Below, piece after piece: positions 9,042 to 19,158 of a stretch of 64,000 nt of DNA (positions are counted from its first letter, which is position 1; the number at the start of each line of letters is the position of its first letter). The DNA comes from Vibrio sp. SCSIO 43137 (GTDB lineage: Bacteria > Pseudomonadota > Gammaproteobacteria > Enterobacterales > Vibrionaceae). The position numbers were made by a program, and so were the translations under genes. The notes under the pieces are model-generated. The model worked only from the letters and a program-made list of their open reading frames with translations, was not told the DNA's origin and made no database searches. The stretch covers positions 3,100,001 through 3,164,000 of the forward strand of contig NZ_CP116383.1 of assembly GCF_028201475.1 (NCBI RefSeq), in the 5' to 3' direction.

Positions 9042-9375
9042 ACTCGCACCCGTCAGTTCAGGTTTCCCGGTACGGGAAACATTTATAATTTGTAGCAAAT
9101 ACCAGAGTATTGCCTAAGCGTTGCTATACCCTACCAATGTGCAGGTTAATTATCTAGCATCAGCAGGAGATAACAGAGGTTTTGCCACTCATTATTAACT
9201 GACTTATAAGAAGTGAGCCTGTAGCTGATACACATTCCCCTGAAGTAAAACACTTGTGAAAGCCTTCTTTTCCGGCTTAATCGGTTTTGCATCTAGCTAA
9301 ATAAGGATAAGATGAAACTAATTGTTTGAATGGTGGGTCTTATCTCCTACATGTATCTAGGGTTTACAACATTCT
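9042..9375. other. Intergenic region between fxsA and dsbD
   Basis: This 334-bp gap between divergent genes holds no credible gene. The only structure I note is a possible stem GATAAGA (9306-9312) with TCTTATC (9338-9344) in the expected dsbD leader. Promoters for both genes must lie here, but no clear -35/-10 pair stands out. Confidence 0.5.
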
Positions 9376-11172
9376 ATGCGCGCTTTTTTATATAGCCTGA
9401 TGATCGGGCTGCTGTCGGTCTCATTTTCCGCCTCTGCTCTGTTCGGTAATAACGAGCAACAGAGCTCAACTTCATCATTTGATAACAGCAACTCCCGTTT
9501 CGTCACTGTCGATAAGGCTTTCCCTTTCAGCGGAAACCAGATTAACAATACTGTCTACCTTGAATGGGATGTCACTCCCGGCTATTACCTTTATCAGCAT
9601 CAGTTTTCCGTCAGTATAGAAAACGGTGAAATAGGCCCAGTTGAACAGAGAGATGGTAAGCCTTATAAAGATCAGTTCTTTGGCGCGGTTCAGATCTACA
9701 AGCAACCCCTGACCATCAAAGTGCCGCTGTTCTCTGTCGCCGACAACGCCAGACTTATCGTGAAGTATCAGGGCTGTGCCGAAGCGGGCTTCTGCTATCC
9801 GCCGGAAACCCTTGTTATTAACCTGACACCGATATCTTCCGCTAATAACTCAACTGCAATCCCGGCCGCCTCTGCACCGTCACCGGCTGAACCTTCTGCT
9901 CCTGCCAGCCGTGAATCTCAATTGGCCGGCAACCTTAGTGATAATTGGTGGACACCGTTTCTGTTTCTGGCTCTGGGGGTAGGTCTGGCCTTTACTCCTT
10001 GTGTATTCCCTATGTACCCGATACTGACAGGCATTGTGCTGGGTAGCGGCAAGCTTTCTCATTCGCGCGCGCTGGGCTTGTCATTTATCTATGTTCAGGG
10101 AATGGCACTCACTTATACTCTGCTGGGTCTGGTTGTCGCTTCTGCCGGCCTGCAGTTTCAGGCTGCCCTGCAACACCCGTACGTATTGATCGGCCTCAGC
10201 ATTATGTTTGTATTGCTGGCGCTCTCTATGTTTGGCCTGTATACCATTCAGTTGCCTTCTTCTGTGCAGACATGGCTGAACGACCAAAGTAACAAACAGC
10301 AGGGCGGTAAAGTCTGGGGCGTGTTCCTGATGGGGGCAATTTCAGGTCTGGTCTGCTCCCCTTGCACTACTGCACCACTTTCCGGTGCCCTGCTCTATGT
10401 GGCTCAGAGTGGTGATCTGCTAACCGGTGGTGTCGCCCTTTACGCTCTGGGGCTGGGTATGGGTATTCCGCTGATGATTGTAGCCGTATTTGGTAACAAG
10501 CTACTGCCTAAAGCCGGAGCATGGATGGACAGAGTCAAAATTCTGTTTGGCTTTATTCTGCTTGCCGCACCGGTTTACCTGATTGAAAGAATTATCCCTG
10601 AAACGTGGGCAGTCACCTTATGGGGTGTTCTGGGTGTGTCTGCCTTTAGCTGGCTCTATCACCTGAAAAACCAGTTAGAATTTGGCGGATGGAAGCAGAG
10701 CCTGATCGGCATCCTTGCTATGTTGGGGATTCTCGGTTCTGCGTTACCTGTCTATAACCACTGGATGGGAGAAACCGGAACTTCAGCCTATCAGCCAAAA
10801 CTAAGCTTTACCCGCATCAGCTCCGTTGATGAACTGGAGCAACAACTGGTACTGGCCAATCAGGCCAATAAGCCTGTGATGCTGGACTTCTATGCTGACT
10901 GGTGTGTTGCCTGTAAAGAGTTTGAGAAATTTACTTTCCACACACCAGAAGTTGAACAGAAGCTAAAAGATTTTGTGTTACTTCAGGCTGATGTCACCAA
11001 AAACAGCCCTCAGGATATTGAACTATTTAAACGACTGAAAATAATGGGGTTACCGACCATCGACTTCTGGGATGCACAAGGCAACTATCAATCCAATGCC
11101 CGCTTAACCGGCTTTCTGGAATCTGAGCCCTTTATCTCTCACCTTCAGGCTCAGGGTATCATCAACAATTAG
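9376..11172 (+). CDS. dsbD: Thiol:disulfide interchange protein DsbD
   Basis: DsbD carries electrons from cytoplasmic thioredoxin across the inner membrane to periplasmic DsbC, DsbG and cytochrome c maturation proteins. The 598-residue protein has a signal peptide, an N-terminal periplasmic domain with the redox pair in [14 protein letters not shown], eight membrane segments holding the transmembrane cysteines ([12 protein letters not shown] and [14 protein letters not shown]), and a C-terminal thioredoxin-like domain with active site [11 protein letters not shown] and cis-Pro loop IMGLPTIDF. All six functional cysteines are present. E. coli has cutA just upstream; it is absent here. Confidence 0.97.
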   Translation: MRAFLYSLMIGLLSVSFSASALFGNNEQQSSTSSFDNSNSRFVTVDKAFPFSGNQINNTVYLEWDVTPGYYLYQHQFSVSIENGEIGPVEQRDGKPYKDQFFGAVQIYKQPLTIKVPLFSVADNARLIVKYQGCAEAGFCYPPETLVINLTPISSANNSTAIPAASAPSPAEPSAPASRESQLAGNLSDNWWTPFLFLALGVGLAFTPCVFPMYPILTGIVLGSGKLSHSRALGLSFIYVQGMALTYTLLGLVVASAGLQFQAALQHPYVLIGLSIMFVLLALSMFGLYTIQLPSSVQTWLNDQSNKQQGGKVWGVFLMGAISGLVCSPCTTAPLSGALLYVAQSGDLLTGGVALYALGLGMGIPLMIVAVFGNKLLPKAGAWMDRVKILFGFILLAAPVYLIERIIPETWAVTLWGVLGVSAFSWLYHLKNQLEFGGWKQSLIGILAMLGILGSALPVYNHWMGETGTSAYQPKLSFTRISSVDELEQQLVLANQANKPVMLDFYADWCVACKEFEKFTFHTPEVEQKLKDFVLLQADVTKNSPQDIELFKRLKIMGLPTIDFWDAQGNYQSNARLTGFLESEPFISHLQAQGIINN

Positions 11173-11273
11173 TGCGTTTTTATTTCCAGTATGAATTACA
11201 TTTCAACTGTAATTCATACTGAATGCGCAACTAAATTCACTTAAAAGTCGATACTGTTCAGAAATTTAGCGTA

Positions 11274-11286
11274 TGAACATTGTTCA
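11274..11286. promoter_or_regulatory. Operator-like 13-bp palindrome upstream of crbR
   Basis: TGAACA-T-TGTTCA is a perfect inverted repeat located 68 bp before the crbR start codon. The regulator binding it is unknown. It is not a CRP site (no TGTGA/TCACA). Confidence 0.4.
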
Positions 11287-11353
11287 ATGACGCAAAGCGT
11301 ACAATACTTGAGTCGGTAAAATATTAACTAAATTGCAAAGAGTGTATAACGTC

Positions 11354-11989
11354 ATGGATTCGACCTACACAATTATTATCGCTGATGATCACCCTCTGTT
11401 CAGAAATGCTCTGTTTCAGTCCGTCCATATGGCGATTAGTGGTGCAAATTTACTGGAAGCTGATTCCCTTGATGCCCTGCTGCAGTTATTGCAGAAAGAA
11501 GCAGAACCGGATTTATTGCTGTTAGATCTGAAAATGCCGGGCGCCAATGGTATGTCAGGCCTGATTCAGCTAAGGGCTGAGTATCCGGATCTACCTATTG
11601 TCGTCATATCAGCAAGTGAAGAACCAAGTGTTGTCGCACAGGTTAAAACTCACGGCGCGTTCGGCTTTATTCCTAAATCCAGTGATATGCGGGCACTGGT
11701 TAGTGCACTTAACCAAGTACTGAACGGCGACCCCTTCTTCCCTGAAGCCTTACTGAAAAATAGTCAGGTAAATACTGATCTGGCAGATAAAATCGCCTCT
11801 CTTACCCCGCAACAATACCGGGTTCTCGGAATGTTGTCTGACGGCCTGCTAAATAAGCAGATTGCTTACGAACTGAATGTGTCAGAAGCCACCATCAAAG
11901 CACATATGACCGCCATATTCCGCAAACTGGGCGTACAAAACCGTACTCAGGCTGTGATTCTTCTTCAGCAACTTGAGCCAGAAAGTTAG
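11354..11989 (+). CDS. crbR: LuxR-type response regulator, CrbR-like
   Basis: This NarL/LuxR-family regulator has a receiver domain (DDH acidic pocket at 11-13, phospho-acceptor Asp58 in LLDLKMPG, Lys in FIPKSSD) and a LuxR helix-turn-helix at about residues 148-205 (LTPQQYRVLGMLSDGLLNKQIAYELNVSE..., split here only for brevity). The length is 211 residues. Given the sodium-solute-symporter-fused kinase and acs in the same block, it is best named CrbR, which in Vibrio cholerae activates acs and drives the acetate switch. The start is the ATG at 11354, matching the usual DDH position; a TTG 21 bp upstream is less likely. The assignment to CrbR is by family plus context. Confidence 0.82.
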   Translation: MDSTYTIIIADDHPLFRNALFQSVHMAISGANLLEADSLDALLQLLQKEAEPDLLLLDLKMPGANGMSGLIQLRAEYPDLPIVVISASEEPSVVAQVKTHGAFGFIPKSSDMRALVSALNQVLNGDPFFPEALLKNSQVNTDLADKIASLTPQQYRVLGMLSDGLLNKQIAYELNVSEATIKAHMTAIFRKLGVQNRTQAVILLQQLEPES

Positions 11990-12044
11990 ACTTTAGGCTA
12001 AGTTAACAATTAATTAACATCTCCATTTTTCAACCCAGATATCA

Positions 12045-12069
12045 AAAACGCCCGTTTCACGGGCGTTTT
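12045..12069 (+). terminator. crbR terminator
   Basis: A perfect 10-bp stem AAAACGCCCG/CGGGCGTTTT with a TTTCA loop lies 56 bp after the crbR stop. It is followed by GCTATTTTTTC. Confidence 0.88.
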
Positions 12070-12086
12070 GCTATTTTTTCCCCCGA

Positions 12087-12093
12087 CTAAAGT
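12087..12093 (+). promoter_or_regulatory. CTAAAGT element upstream of the symporter operon
   Basis: The heptamer CTAAAGT lies 92 bp upstream of the DUF4212 start and recurs in the same orientation upstream of acs (21708-21714). It may be a half-site for CrbR, since both operons are expected targets. The evidence is only the shared short word. Confidence 0.25.
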
Positions 12094-12178
12094 TGCACTG
12101 AGATCTTTATATAAGGCTGCTAATCTAAATTCCGTAACAGTTTGTTAACACCCAATAACGAAATGGAAGGAGAAGGCC

Positions 12179-12445
12179 ATGGCATTCGAATCATCGGATC
12201 ACGCTCAAGCCTACTGGAAGGAAAACTTGACCATCATGGGGTCGCTACTTGCAATCTGGTTCTTAGTCTCTTACGGAGCAGGAATCTTGTTTGTGGATGC
12301 CCTGAACGCAATTCAATTTGGCGGCTTTAAACTAGGTTTCTGGTTTGCTCAACAAGGTTCAATATATACCTTTGTGGCGCTGATTTTTGTTTATGTTGCG
12401 CGAATGAACTCGCTCGATAAAAAATACAACGTACAGGAAGACTAA
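12179..12445 (+). CDS. DUF4212 small membrane subunit of a sodium:solute symporter
   Basis: This is an 88-residue protein with two membrane helices (WFLVSYGAGILFV and FVALIFVYVARMN). It belongs to the DUF4212 family, whose genes almost always precede a sodium:solute symporter of the acetate/lactate type and probably encode an accessory subunit. AAGGAGAAGGCC precedes the ATG, a strong ribosome site. The symporter gene begins 12 bp after the stop, so the two form an operon. Its single known hallmark is the N-terminal YWKENL segment. Confidence 0.9.
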   Translation: MAFESSDHAQAYWKENLTIMGSLLAIWFLVSYGAGILFVDALNAIQFGGFKLGFWFAQQGSIYTFVALIFVYVARMNSLDKKYNVQED

Positions 12446-12457
12446 GAGGCTTTGGAA

Positions 12458-14161
12458 ATGGATATTCAAACTTGGACCTTTATTTTAGTCGGTATTACAT
12501 TTGCGCTATATATCGGCATCGCAATTTGGGCTCGCGCAGGCTCGACAAGTGAATTCTATGTTGCCGGTGGTGGTGTTCACCCTGTGGCAAATGGTATGGC
12601 GACCGCAGCGGACTGGATGTCTGCAGCATCGTTTATCTCAATGGCGGGTATCATCTCTTTCATCGGTTACGATGGTGGTGTTTACCTGATGGGCTGGACC
12701 GGCGGTTATGTACTTCTGGCACTTTGTCTTGCACCTTACCTGCGTAAGTTTGGTAAGTTTACTGTGCCAGACTTTATCGGTGACCGTTACTACTCCAAAA
12801 CAGCACGTATGGTTGCGGTATTCTGTGCCATCTTCGTCTCGTTTACTTATGTAGCGGGTCAGATGCGTGGTGTAGGTGTGGTATTTGCCCGCTTCCTGGA
12901 AGTAGACATTAACATGGGTATCGTTATCGGTATGGGTGTTGTGTTCTTCTACGCCGTACTTGGCGGCATGAAAGGTATCACCTATACGCAGGTTGCACAG
13001 TACTGTGTTCTGATTTTTGCCTTTATGGTTCCTGCAATCTTTACCTCACTGATGATGACTGGCACGCCAGTTCCACAAATCGGCTTCGGTTCAACCATGG
13101 CCGGTAGTGATGTTTACCTGCTGGATAAACTGGATGGCCTGACACAGGAGCTCGGCTTTACCGCCTATACAGACGGCTCTAAGAGTATGGTTGACGTATT
13201 CTTTATCTGTGCCGCACTGATGGTTGGTACTGCGGGTCTGCCTCACGTAATCATCCGTTTCTTCACTGTACCTAAAGTATCTGATGCACGTATCTCTGCT
13301 GGTTGGGCTTTGGTATTTATCGCATTCCTGTACACAACTGCTCCTGCAGTAGCAGCGTTCGCTCGTGTAAACATGATCGATACTATCAATGGTCCGGACA
13401 TGAAAGGTGTTGCGGCAACTGAAGCACCTAGCTGGTATAAGAACTGGGAAAGCACTGGTCTGGTAGCCTGGGAAGATAAGAACGGCGACGGCAAGATGTT
13501 CTACTCCGGCGATGAGCGTAACGAGATGAAGATCAACCGCGATATCATCGTACTGGCTTCACCTGAGCTTGCTAAACTACCTAACTGGGTTGTAGCCCTA
13601 CTGGCAGCCGGTGGTCTGGCGGCAGCGTTATCCACAGCAGCAGGTCTGCTACTGGTAATCTCTACCTCCATATCCCACGACTTGCTGAAGAAAGGCTTTA
13701 AACCGGATATGACGGATAAACAGGAGCTGCTCGCCGCCCGTTTCGCAGCCTTCTTTGCCATAGTTTGTGCGGGCTATCTGGGTATTAACCCGCCAGGATT
13801 CGTGGCACAGGTGGTGGCATTCGCCTTCGGTCTGGCAGCGTCATCCTTCTTCCCTGCCATTATTCTGGGTATCTTCTATAAGAAGATGAATAAAGAAGGT
13901 GCAATTGCAGGTATGCTTTCAGGTATCGCGTTTACTGCGGCTTACATCATCTACTTCAAGTTTGTAAACCCGGCAGCTAATACACCTGATAACTGGTGGT
14001 TCGGTATCAGCCCTGAGGGTATCGGTACTCTGGGTATGTGTGTGAACTTCATTGTCTCTATCGTAGTCAACAAGTTTACTGCTGAAGTACCAAAAGATGT
14101 ACAGGAGATGGTTGAATCTATCCGTTACCCTAAGGGTGCGGGCGCAGCTCACGACCATTAA
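12458..14161 (+). CDS. Sodium:solute symporter, probable acetate/monocarboxylate uptake (ActP/VC_2705-type)
   Basis: The 567-residue inner-membrane protein of the SSSF (SLC5) family has about 13 membrane segments. Family signatures are visible: FYVAGGGVHPVANGMATAADWMSAASF near the N-terminus (quoted parts are contiguous pieces of the Na+-site helix), GGMKGITYTQVAQY and GLAAALSTAAGLLLVIS. A hydrophilic insert near residue 330 contains DKNGDGKMF, an EF-hand-like acidic loop. Pairing with DUF4212 and placement between crbR and crbS suggest uptake of acetate or a similar short-chain acid. The ATG at 12458 follows AGAGG at good spacing and is preferred over a TTG 6 bp earlier. Confidence 0.88.
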   Translation: MDIQTWTFILVGITFALYIGIAIWARAGSTSEFYVAGGGVHPVANGMATAADWMSAASFISMAGIISFIGYDGGVYLMGWTGGYVLLALCLAPYLRKFGKFTVPDFIGDRYYSKTARMVAVFCAIFVSFTYVAGQMRGVGVVFARFLEVDINMGIVIGMGVVFFYAVLGGMKGITYTQVAQYCVLIFAFMVPAIFTSLMMTGTPVPQIGFGSTMAGSDVYLLDKLDGLTQELGFTAYTDGSKSMVDVFFICAALMVGTAGLPHVIIRFFTVPKVSDARISAGWALVFIAFLYTTAPAVAAFARVNMIDTINGPDMKGVAATEAPSWYKNWESTGLVAWEDKNGDGKMFYSGDERNEMKINRDIIVLASPELAKLPNWVVALLAAGGLAAALSTAAGLLLVISTSISHDLLKKGFKPDMTDKQELLAARFAAFFAIVCAGYLGINPPGFVAQVVAFAFGLAASSFFPAIILGIFYKKMNKEGAIAGMLSGIAFTAAYIIYFKFVNPAANTPDNWWFGISPEGIGTLGMCVNFIVSIVVNKFTAEVPKDVQEMVESIRYPKGAGAAHDH

Positions 14162-14189
14162 TCCTAACTAGCTAAACAGCTATATACAG

Positions 14190-14223
14190 AAAGGGCTCAG
14201 ATTTAAATCTGAGCCCTTTTTCT
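14190..14223. terminator. Bidirectional terminator between the symporter and crbS
   Basis: A 30-bp perfect palindrome (14190-14219; AAAGGGCTCAGATTT and its complement) is followed by TTTTTCTTT. It serves the converging symporter and crbS genes. Confidence 0.92.
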
Positions 14224-14249
14224 TTCCTGCTGATATTTTTTAACGGCTA

Positions 14250-17200
14250 TTAACTCACCCTGTTTAATACTGCTCTTAGCTTTAATGGTTTAACCGGCTT
14301 AGCGATAAAACTGAAACCGTTAGACTTAATGGCACTTAACATATCGTCTGTTCGGTCTGCGCTGATAATTACCCCTTCAAAACTATCGCCCAGTCTTAAC
14401 CTGCACTGCTGCAATACTTCAAGGCCGGTTCTTCCGTAGTCGAGACGATAATCGGAGAAAATCACATCAGGTACCCAGCCGTTTTCTAACGTCTTCATGC
14501 TCTCAACCAGATCCTTAGCGGTTTTGACCTGACAGCCCCAACGCTCAAGCAGATTGCGCATTCCTGCAAGGATCTCAGATTCATTATCAACACATAGCAC
14601 TCTGATATGCTGAAGCGGTGAACTTTCCTGTTGCTGGCTGGGTTCTCTTTTCTCTTCTTCTACCATCTTCCCTCTGTCTAAGCTGATGGAGAAAACCGTT
14701 CCCTCTTCAGGCCATGAGCGCAAACCAATATCATGTTGCAGAACTCTGGCAATGCCTCGGGAGATGGCCAGCCCAATCCCCAGCCCCTGTGACACATGGC
14801 TGGCATCACCGCGGGTAAACTCCTCAAAAATTTCTGACTGCTTCTCAGGAACGATCCCCATTCCGTTGTCCCACACCTCGATTCTCACATCACCTTTGAC
14901 CCTTCTCGCCCCCAGCAGCACTTTGCCTTTAGGATTATAGCGAAACGCATTGGTTAGGAAGTTCTGTAGTACCCGACGCAACAACTTAGGATCAGAACGG
15001 ACAATCAACTCCGACGGCACCAGATGAAAATCTATCTGCTGCTGTTTTGCCAGTGCAGAGAATTCCGCATTCAGGTTATCCAGCACTTCATTCAGCTTAA
15101 AGTAGCGTACATTGGTCTCCAGCTTGCCCGACTCCAGCCGTGAAATATCCAGCAGATCGCCTATCAGCTCTTCCGCCGCCCCCAGCGCACTCTCAATATG
15201 ACCTGACAACTGTTTGGTTTCGCCATCTTTAGCGGTTTCTGACAACGATGATGCAAACAGACGGGCAGCATTGAGGGGCTGCATCAGATCATGACTCACT
15301 GCCGCCAAGAAACGGGTTTTGGACTGAGATTCGGTATTGGCGCTCTGGGTTGCTGAAACCAGCCTTTTGTTTAGCTCTTCCAGCTCTTTGGTTCGCTCTT
15401 TTACCCGGCTCTCCAGATTCTCATTCACCTCTTTTAAGGTCTTTTCTGCCTCACGGAACACGGTAATGTCACTAAAACTCATAACAAATCCGCCTCCCGG
15501 CATAGGGTTTCCCTGCACCTCAATCACCCTGCCGTCAGGGTACGTTCGTGAAGAGGTGTGCTGAGTTCCGCACTCAAGGTGGTAGACACGCTTGCGTACA
15601 TGCTCTTCAGGATCACCGGGGCCGCAAAGCCCTTGTTCTGCATTATGGCGGATCACATCGGCTATCGGTCTTCCTACCTGAACCAATCCCGGCGGAAACT
15701 CGAACATCTCAAGGTAGCGCTGATTCCACGCCACCATTCTCAGCTGTTTATCGACAACAGTAATACCCTGACTGATATGCTCAATTGCCCCTTGCAGCAA
15801 GCCACGGCTGAAGTCGTACAGTTCAGAGGCTTCATCCACAATAGTGGCAACCTCTTCCAGTTGCATGTTTTTACCCTTAAGGGCAGAGGTAAGTACCAAC
15901 TTCGCCGAAGAAGCACCAAATACACCCGCCAACAATCGTTCTGTATGACGAATTAGACCAGAGGGTGCTTGCTGATTGGGCATCAGGGTTTTACTGTGCT
16001 GTCGCCAGAAATTGTTAAAAGAGGATCGTGCACGGGCACGGCCGACAAAACGGGACGCCAGCATCTCCAGCTCAGCAACGGTTACCCGGCTCTGATACAG
16101 GCTGACATTCTCACTCTCAGGCAGAGGGGTTCCGACAAATGCCGCTGACTGTAGCCGCTCACTCAGACTCGCTCTGGTGACCAGAGAAATAGAGATATAA
16201 CAGAGGGTATTGACCAGTAAACTGAGCATCATTCCCCAGTCTGAACCACTCATATTCCAGTCAGAAAGTAACGCCGGTGGTTCAATCAGCCATAGCAATA
16301 CATTCGATCTGTAATCCCCGGCCAGCATATCGGTCTGGCTCATCAGGGTAACCAGCCAGATGGTGAAACCAAACAGTAGCCCGACATACACCCCTTTACG
16401 GTTACCTAACCGCCAGTACATGCCCCCGACAAGTGCAGGAGCGAACTGAGCGATAGCAGCAAAAGAGAGCAGCCCGATCACCGAAAGTGAACGAATGCTG
16501 TCCAGTGCCATATAAAAGCCCCATGCCCCCAACAGAATCAGCATAATAAGGGTTCGCCGAATGTTCAGCAGCAAACCGGAGAAGTGCAGATGGGTTCTTT
16601 GCGAAAGGCGCATCCGGCGCAATAACAGAGGCAGCACCAGATCGTTGGATACCATAATTGCCAGTGCAATGGTTGAGACTATCACCATGCCGCTGGCCGC
16701 AGAGGTGCCGCCAAGAAAGGCCAGCAAAGCAATATCCGTAGCGCCAAACGCCAGCGGCAGGCTGATAACATAGGTATCCGCAGAGCTGCCGGACAAGATG
16801 CTCTGGCCGACCCATGCAATAGGCAGTACAAATAAGCCCATTAAAATCAGATAGGCAGGAAATACTTTACGGGCAACATGCAGATCCTGAGCCCTTTCGT
16901 TCTCCACCACCATGGTATGAAACTGGCGCGGAAGACAGATAATCGCCGCCATAGTCAGCAGGGTATGAACCACCAGCCCGGGAACATTTGGAGCCTGATA
17001 ACTGGCCACTGCCATATCAATAAGGTGAACTTCTGAACGGCTCATGGCCAGATAGAGAATAAACAGACCAACCACCAGAAACGCCGCCAGCTTAACCAGA
17101 GACTCAAAGGCGACAGCCATCATCATGCCGCGGTGATGCTCTGTATTATCAATATGACGAGTACCAAATAGCATAGTAAACACCGCCAAAGCACCGACAA

Positions 17201-17684
17201 CAAACCAGGAAATATGGCTGTCCTGATAACCTAAATGGGTACCAAGATCCGGAGCCAGAATATCCAGTCCCATGGTAATACCACGCAATTGCAGGGCGAT
17301 ATAAGGAAGAATCCCGGCGACAGCAATAAGAGTAACAGTGACCGCCAGCCCCTGAGATTTTCCGTAGCGGGCCGCAATAAAGTCAGCAATGGAGGTGATA
17401 TGTTCCCTTTTGGCAATCAGGATCAGACGGGCCAGAATCCTCCAGCCAAAAGCAAACACAATAATAGGGGCGATATAAATAGGCAGAAAAGACCATGGGT
17501 TGCTGCTTGCCTGCCCTACCGTTCCGTAAAACGTCCACGAGGTACAGTAAACAGCAATGGATAAGCTATAAATCCACGGACGCCAGTTCGACAGCCATTT
17601 TGTCTGCCGGTCTCCATACCAGGCAATAAGAAAAAGCACTCCCAGATAGGTGAGTGTTACCGGAACGACGAGCCAACCCTGCAT
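14250..17684 (-). CDS. crbS: Transporter-fused hybrid sensor kinase, CrbS-like
   Basis: This 1144-residue protein joins an N-terminal sodium:solute-symporter domain (about 13 helices, residues 1-500) to a STAC-like linker, a PAS domain (about 610-720: GITVVDKQLRMVAWN), a coiled coil (LESRVKERTKELEEL), a histidine kinase (AVSHDLMQPLNAARLF; N-box NFLTNAFRYN; WDNGMGI; GLGIGLAIS) and a C-terminal receiver (VDNES; FSDYRLD; AKPVKPLKL). The layout is that of CrbS/MxtR, which with CrbR activates acetyl-CoA synthetase in Vibrio and Pseudomonas. The ATG at 17684 follows AAGGGAT. The kinase probably couples substrate flux or binding to phosphorylation of CrbR; that step is inferred. Confidence 0.88.
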   Translation of the reverse strand: MQGWLVVPVTLTYLGVLFLIAWYGDRQTKWLSNWRPWIYSLSIAVYCTSWTFYGTVGQASSNPWSFLPIYIAPIIVFAFGWRILARLILIAKREHITSIADFIAARYGKSQGLAVTVTLIAVAGILPYIALQLRGITMGLDILAPDLGTHLGYQDSHISWFVVGALAVFTMLFGTRHIDNTEHHRGMMMAVAFESLVKLAAFLVVGLFILYLAMSRSEVHLIDMAVASYQAPNVPGLVVHTLLTMAAIICLPRQFHTMVVENERAQDLHVARKVFPAYLILMGLFVLPIAWVGQSILSGSSADTYVISLPLAFGATDIALLAFLGGTSAASGMVIVSTIALAIMVSNDLVLPLLLRRMRLSQRTHLHFSGLLLNIRRTLIMLILLGAWGFYMALDSIRSLSVIGLLSFAAIAQFAPALVGGMYWRLGNRKGVYVGLLFGFTIWLVTLMSQTDMLAGDYRSNVLLWLIEPPALLSDWNMSGSDWGMMLSLLVNTLCYISISLVTRASLSERLQSAAFVGTPLPESENVSLYQSRVTVAELEMLASRFVGRARARSSFNNFWRQHSKTLMPNQQAPSGLIRHTERLLAGVFGASSAKLVLTSALKGKNMQLEEVATIVDEASELYDFSRGLLQGAIEHISQGITVVDKQLRMVAWNQRYLEMFEFPPGLVQVGRPIADVIRHNAEQGLCGPGDPEEHVRKRVYHLECGTQHTSSRTYPDGRVIEVQGNPMPGGGFVMSFSDITVFREAEKTLKEVNENLESRVKERTKELEELNKRLVSATQSANTESQSKTRFLAAVSHDLMQPLNAARLFASSLSETAKDGETKQLSGHIESALGAAEELIGDLLDISRLESGKLETNVRYFKLNEVLDNLNAEFSALAKQQQIDFHLVPSELIVRSDPKLLRRVLQNFLTNAFRYNPKGKVLLGARRVKGDVRIEVWDNGMGIVPEKQSEIFEEFTRGDASHVSQGLGIGLAISRGIARVLQHDIGLRSWPEEGTVFSISLDRGKMVEEEKREPSQQQESSPLQHIRVLCVDNESEILAGMRNLLERWGCQVKTAKDLVESMKTLENGWVPDVIFSDYRLDYGRTGLEVLQQCRLRLGDSFEGVIISADRTDDMLSAIKSNGFSFIAKPVKPLKLRAVLNRVS

Positions 17685-17701
17685 TGTAATATCCCTTATA
17701 C

Positions 17702-17729
17702 AAAAAAACCGGGATGAACTCACCCCGGT
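17702..17729 (-). terminator. Terminator after the MFS gene, just before crbS
   Basis: On the minus strand, ACCGGGGTGA pairs with TCATCCCGGT (one mismatch), followed by seven T. The T-run ends only 17 bp before the crbS start codon, leaving no space for a separate crbS promoter downstream of it. Confidence 0.75.
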
Positions 17730-17776
17730 GTTAGTGTAGTCAAAGATGTTTTTTTAACTCAATCAGTTACAAGCTA

Positions 17777-18943
17777 TTAACTTTGAATCTGTGCTTCAGG
17801 TACGGTTTTCTTTTGTTCAACTTTTACAAACAGAGCCATCACACCCATAACGGCCATGGCCCAGAATACATTGGCACCATAAAGCTCGTAGCCCCAGCCG
17901 GTCAGCGCCATCATCAGAGCCGTAAAGGCGCCCATAGGGATAGCATTATAAATGGCCTGAAGAGGCACAATTTCATTCTCTCTGGCGCGTTGAATATACT
18001 GAATGGCCGCGATATGCGCAGTAGCAAAGGTAATGCCGTGCAGCGTCTGGACCAGTGCAATCACCCAGAGTTCTGTGGTCATGGCTGTTAAGCTCCAGCG
18101 CACAACCGCACCAACAGAGGCAATAACAAACAGAGTTCTCAGGCTAAGACCGGCAAACACCCTTTTGCTGACGGCAAATACCGTTATCTCTGCGATAACC
18201 CCTAAACTCCAAAGATAGCCAATGGTGCTCTCTGCATAACCGGCCGATTTCCAGTAAATCGAACTAAAGCTGTAGTAGGCAGCGTGGCTTCCGTGCAGCA
18301 GTGACAGAAGAATAACAAAGCGCATAATCTCTTTGTCAGCCAACAGTGCCAGCACTTTTGGTCGTTCCGAATCTGATGCACTCTCAGAGACCGGAGCAGG
18401 ATTCGGTGTGCGCATAGCCAGCAGTAAACCAACTGCGGTACCTGCCAGTGCGGTATGAACAATCATATCCGTACCATAAAGTGATACCAGATAGCCCACC
18501 ACTGTCGAGCCGGCAATAAAGGCGATTGAACCCCATAAACGGGTACGGCCGTAGTCGAGTAGCTTCAGTCTGGAGTAGTAGTTTGCCATGGCATCAGACA
18601 GAGGAATGGCAGGGCCGCAACAGGCGTTAAATAGCACGGTTGCCAATGCCATCAGCCAGAAATTACCACCGGTAAAGAAGTGGAACCAGATAAACAGAAC
18701 AGAAAGGAAGCTTAACCAGCGAATGGCCGGGATCATATGTTCAACTTTGTGTAAACGCGGAGTTAACACTAAGTTCGCTACACATCGTGCGCCAAAGGCA
18801 ATCCCCATAAGCAAACCGATATCTGCGGCTGAAACACCCTGATCCTCAAACCAGAGCGCCCAAAACGGGATATAGACACCGTAGGCAAAAAAGAAGCCGA
18901 TAAAATACTGGGATATCCAGCCGTATGGGGTCGGAGACAACAT
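17777..18943 (-). CDS. MFS permease of the HcaT (3-phenylpropionate transporter-like) family
   Basis: This 388-residue protein has 12 predicted membrane helices and the N-terminal YGVYIPFWALWFEDQG that marks the HcaT/MFS_1-like group. The central loop is soluble (about 185-205, Ser/Asp-rich). Other conserved features are the YGRTRLWGS motif after helix 4 and HGITFATAHIAAIQYIQR. E. coli HcaT is a putative phenylpropionate carrier; the true substrate here is unknown. It lies upstream of crbS on the same strand with a terminator between, and may or may not belong functionally to the acetate block. Confidence 0.85.
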   Translation of the reverse strand: MLSPTPYGWISQYFIGFFFAYGVYIPFWALWFEDQGVSAADIGLLMGIAFGARCVANLVLTPRLHKVEHMIPAIRWLSFLSVLFIWFHFFTGGNFWLMALATVLFNACCGPAIPLSDAMANYYSRLKLLDYGRTRLWGSIAFIAGSTVVGYLVSLYGTDMIVHTALAGTAVGLLLAMRTPNPAPVSESASDSERPKVLALLADKEIMRFVILLSLLHGSHAAYYSFSSIYWKSAGYAESTIGYLWSLGVIAEITVFAVSKRVFAGLSLRTLFVIASVGAVVRWSLTAMTTELWVIALVQTLHGITFATAHIAAIQYIQRARENEIVPLQAIYNAIPMGAFTALMMALTGWGYELYGANVFWAMAVMGVMALFVKVEQKKTVPEAQIQS

Positions 18944-19158
18944 AGAACAACCTGAAGTTATATATCAATAATCGCGCATATTATGCAGCCAATACCCTTT
19001 TCAAAAAAGGGAATTGTTTTGTACATTTATTTCCCCAAAAAACGGAGGACTTCTCAGTTCTGACTAGCAGCAGAGCTGCATTAGACCAAAGTCGTCTGGA
19101 GGATTAGGGTAAATTTGTCAGACTTAGATTAGGTTCCTTCACTGGTGGCGATCTCATT

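Noticed and set aside
9245..9260. A CpxR box between fxsA and dsbD (GTAAA then GTGAA)
   Set aside because: The spacing is six instead of five bases and the second half is imperfect.
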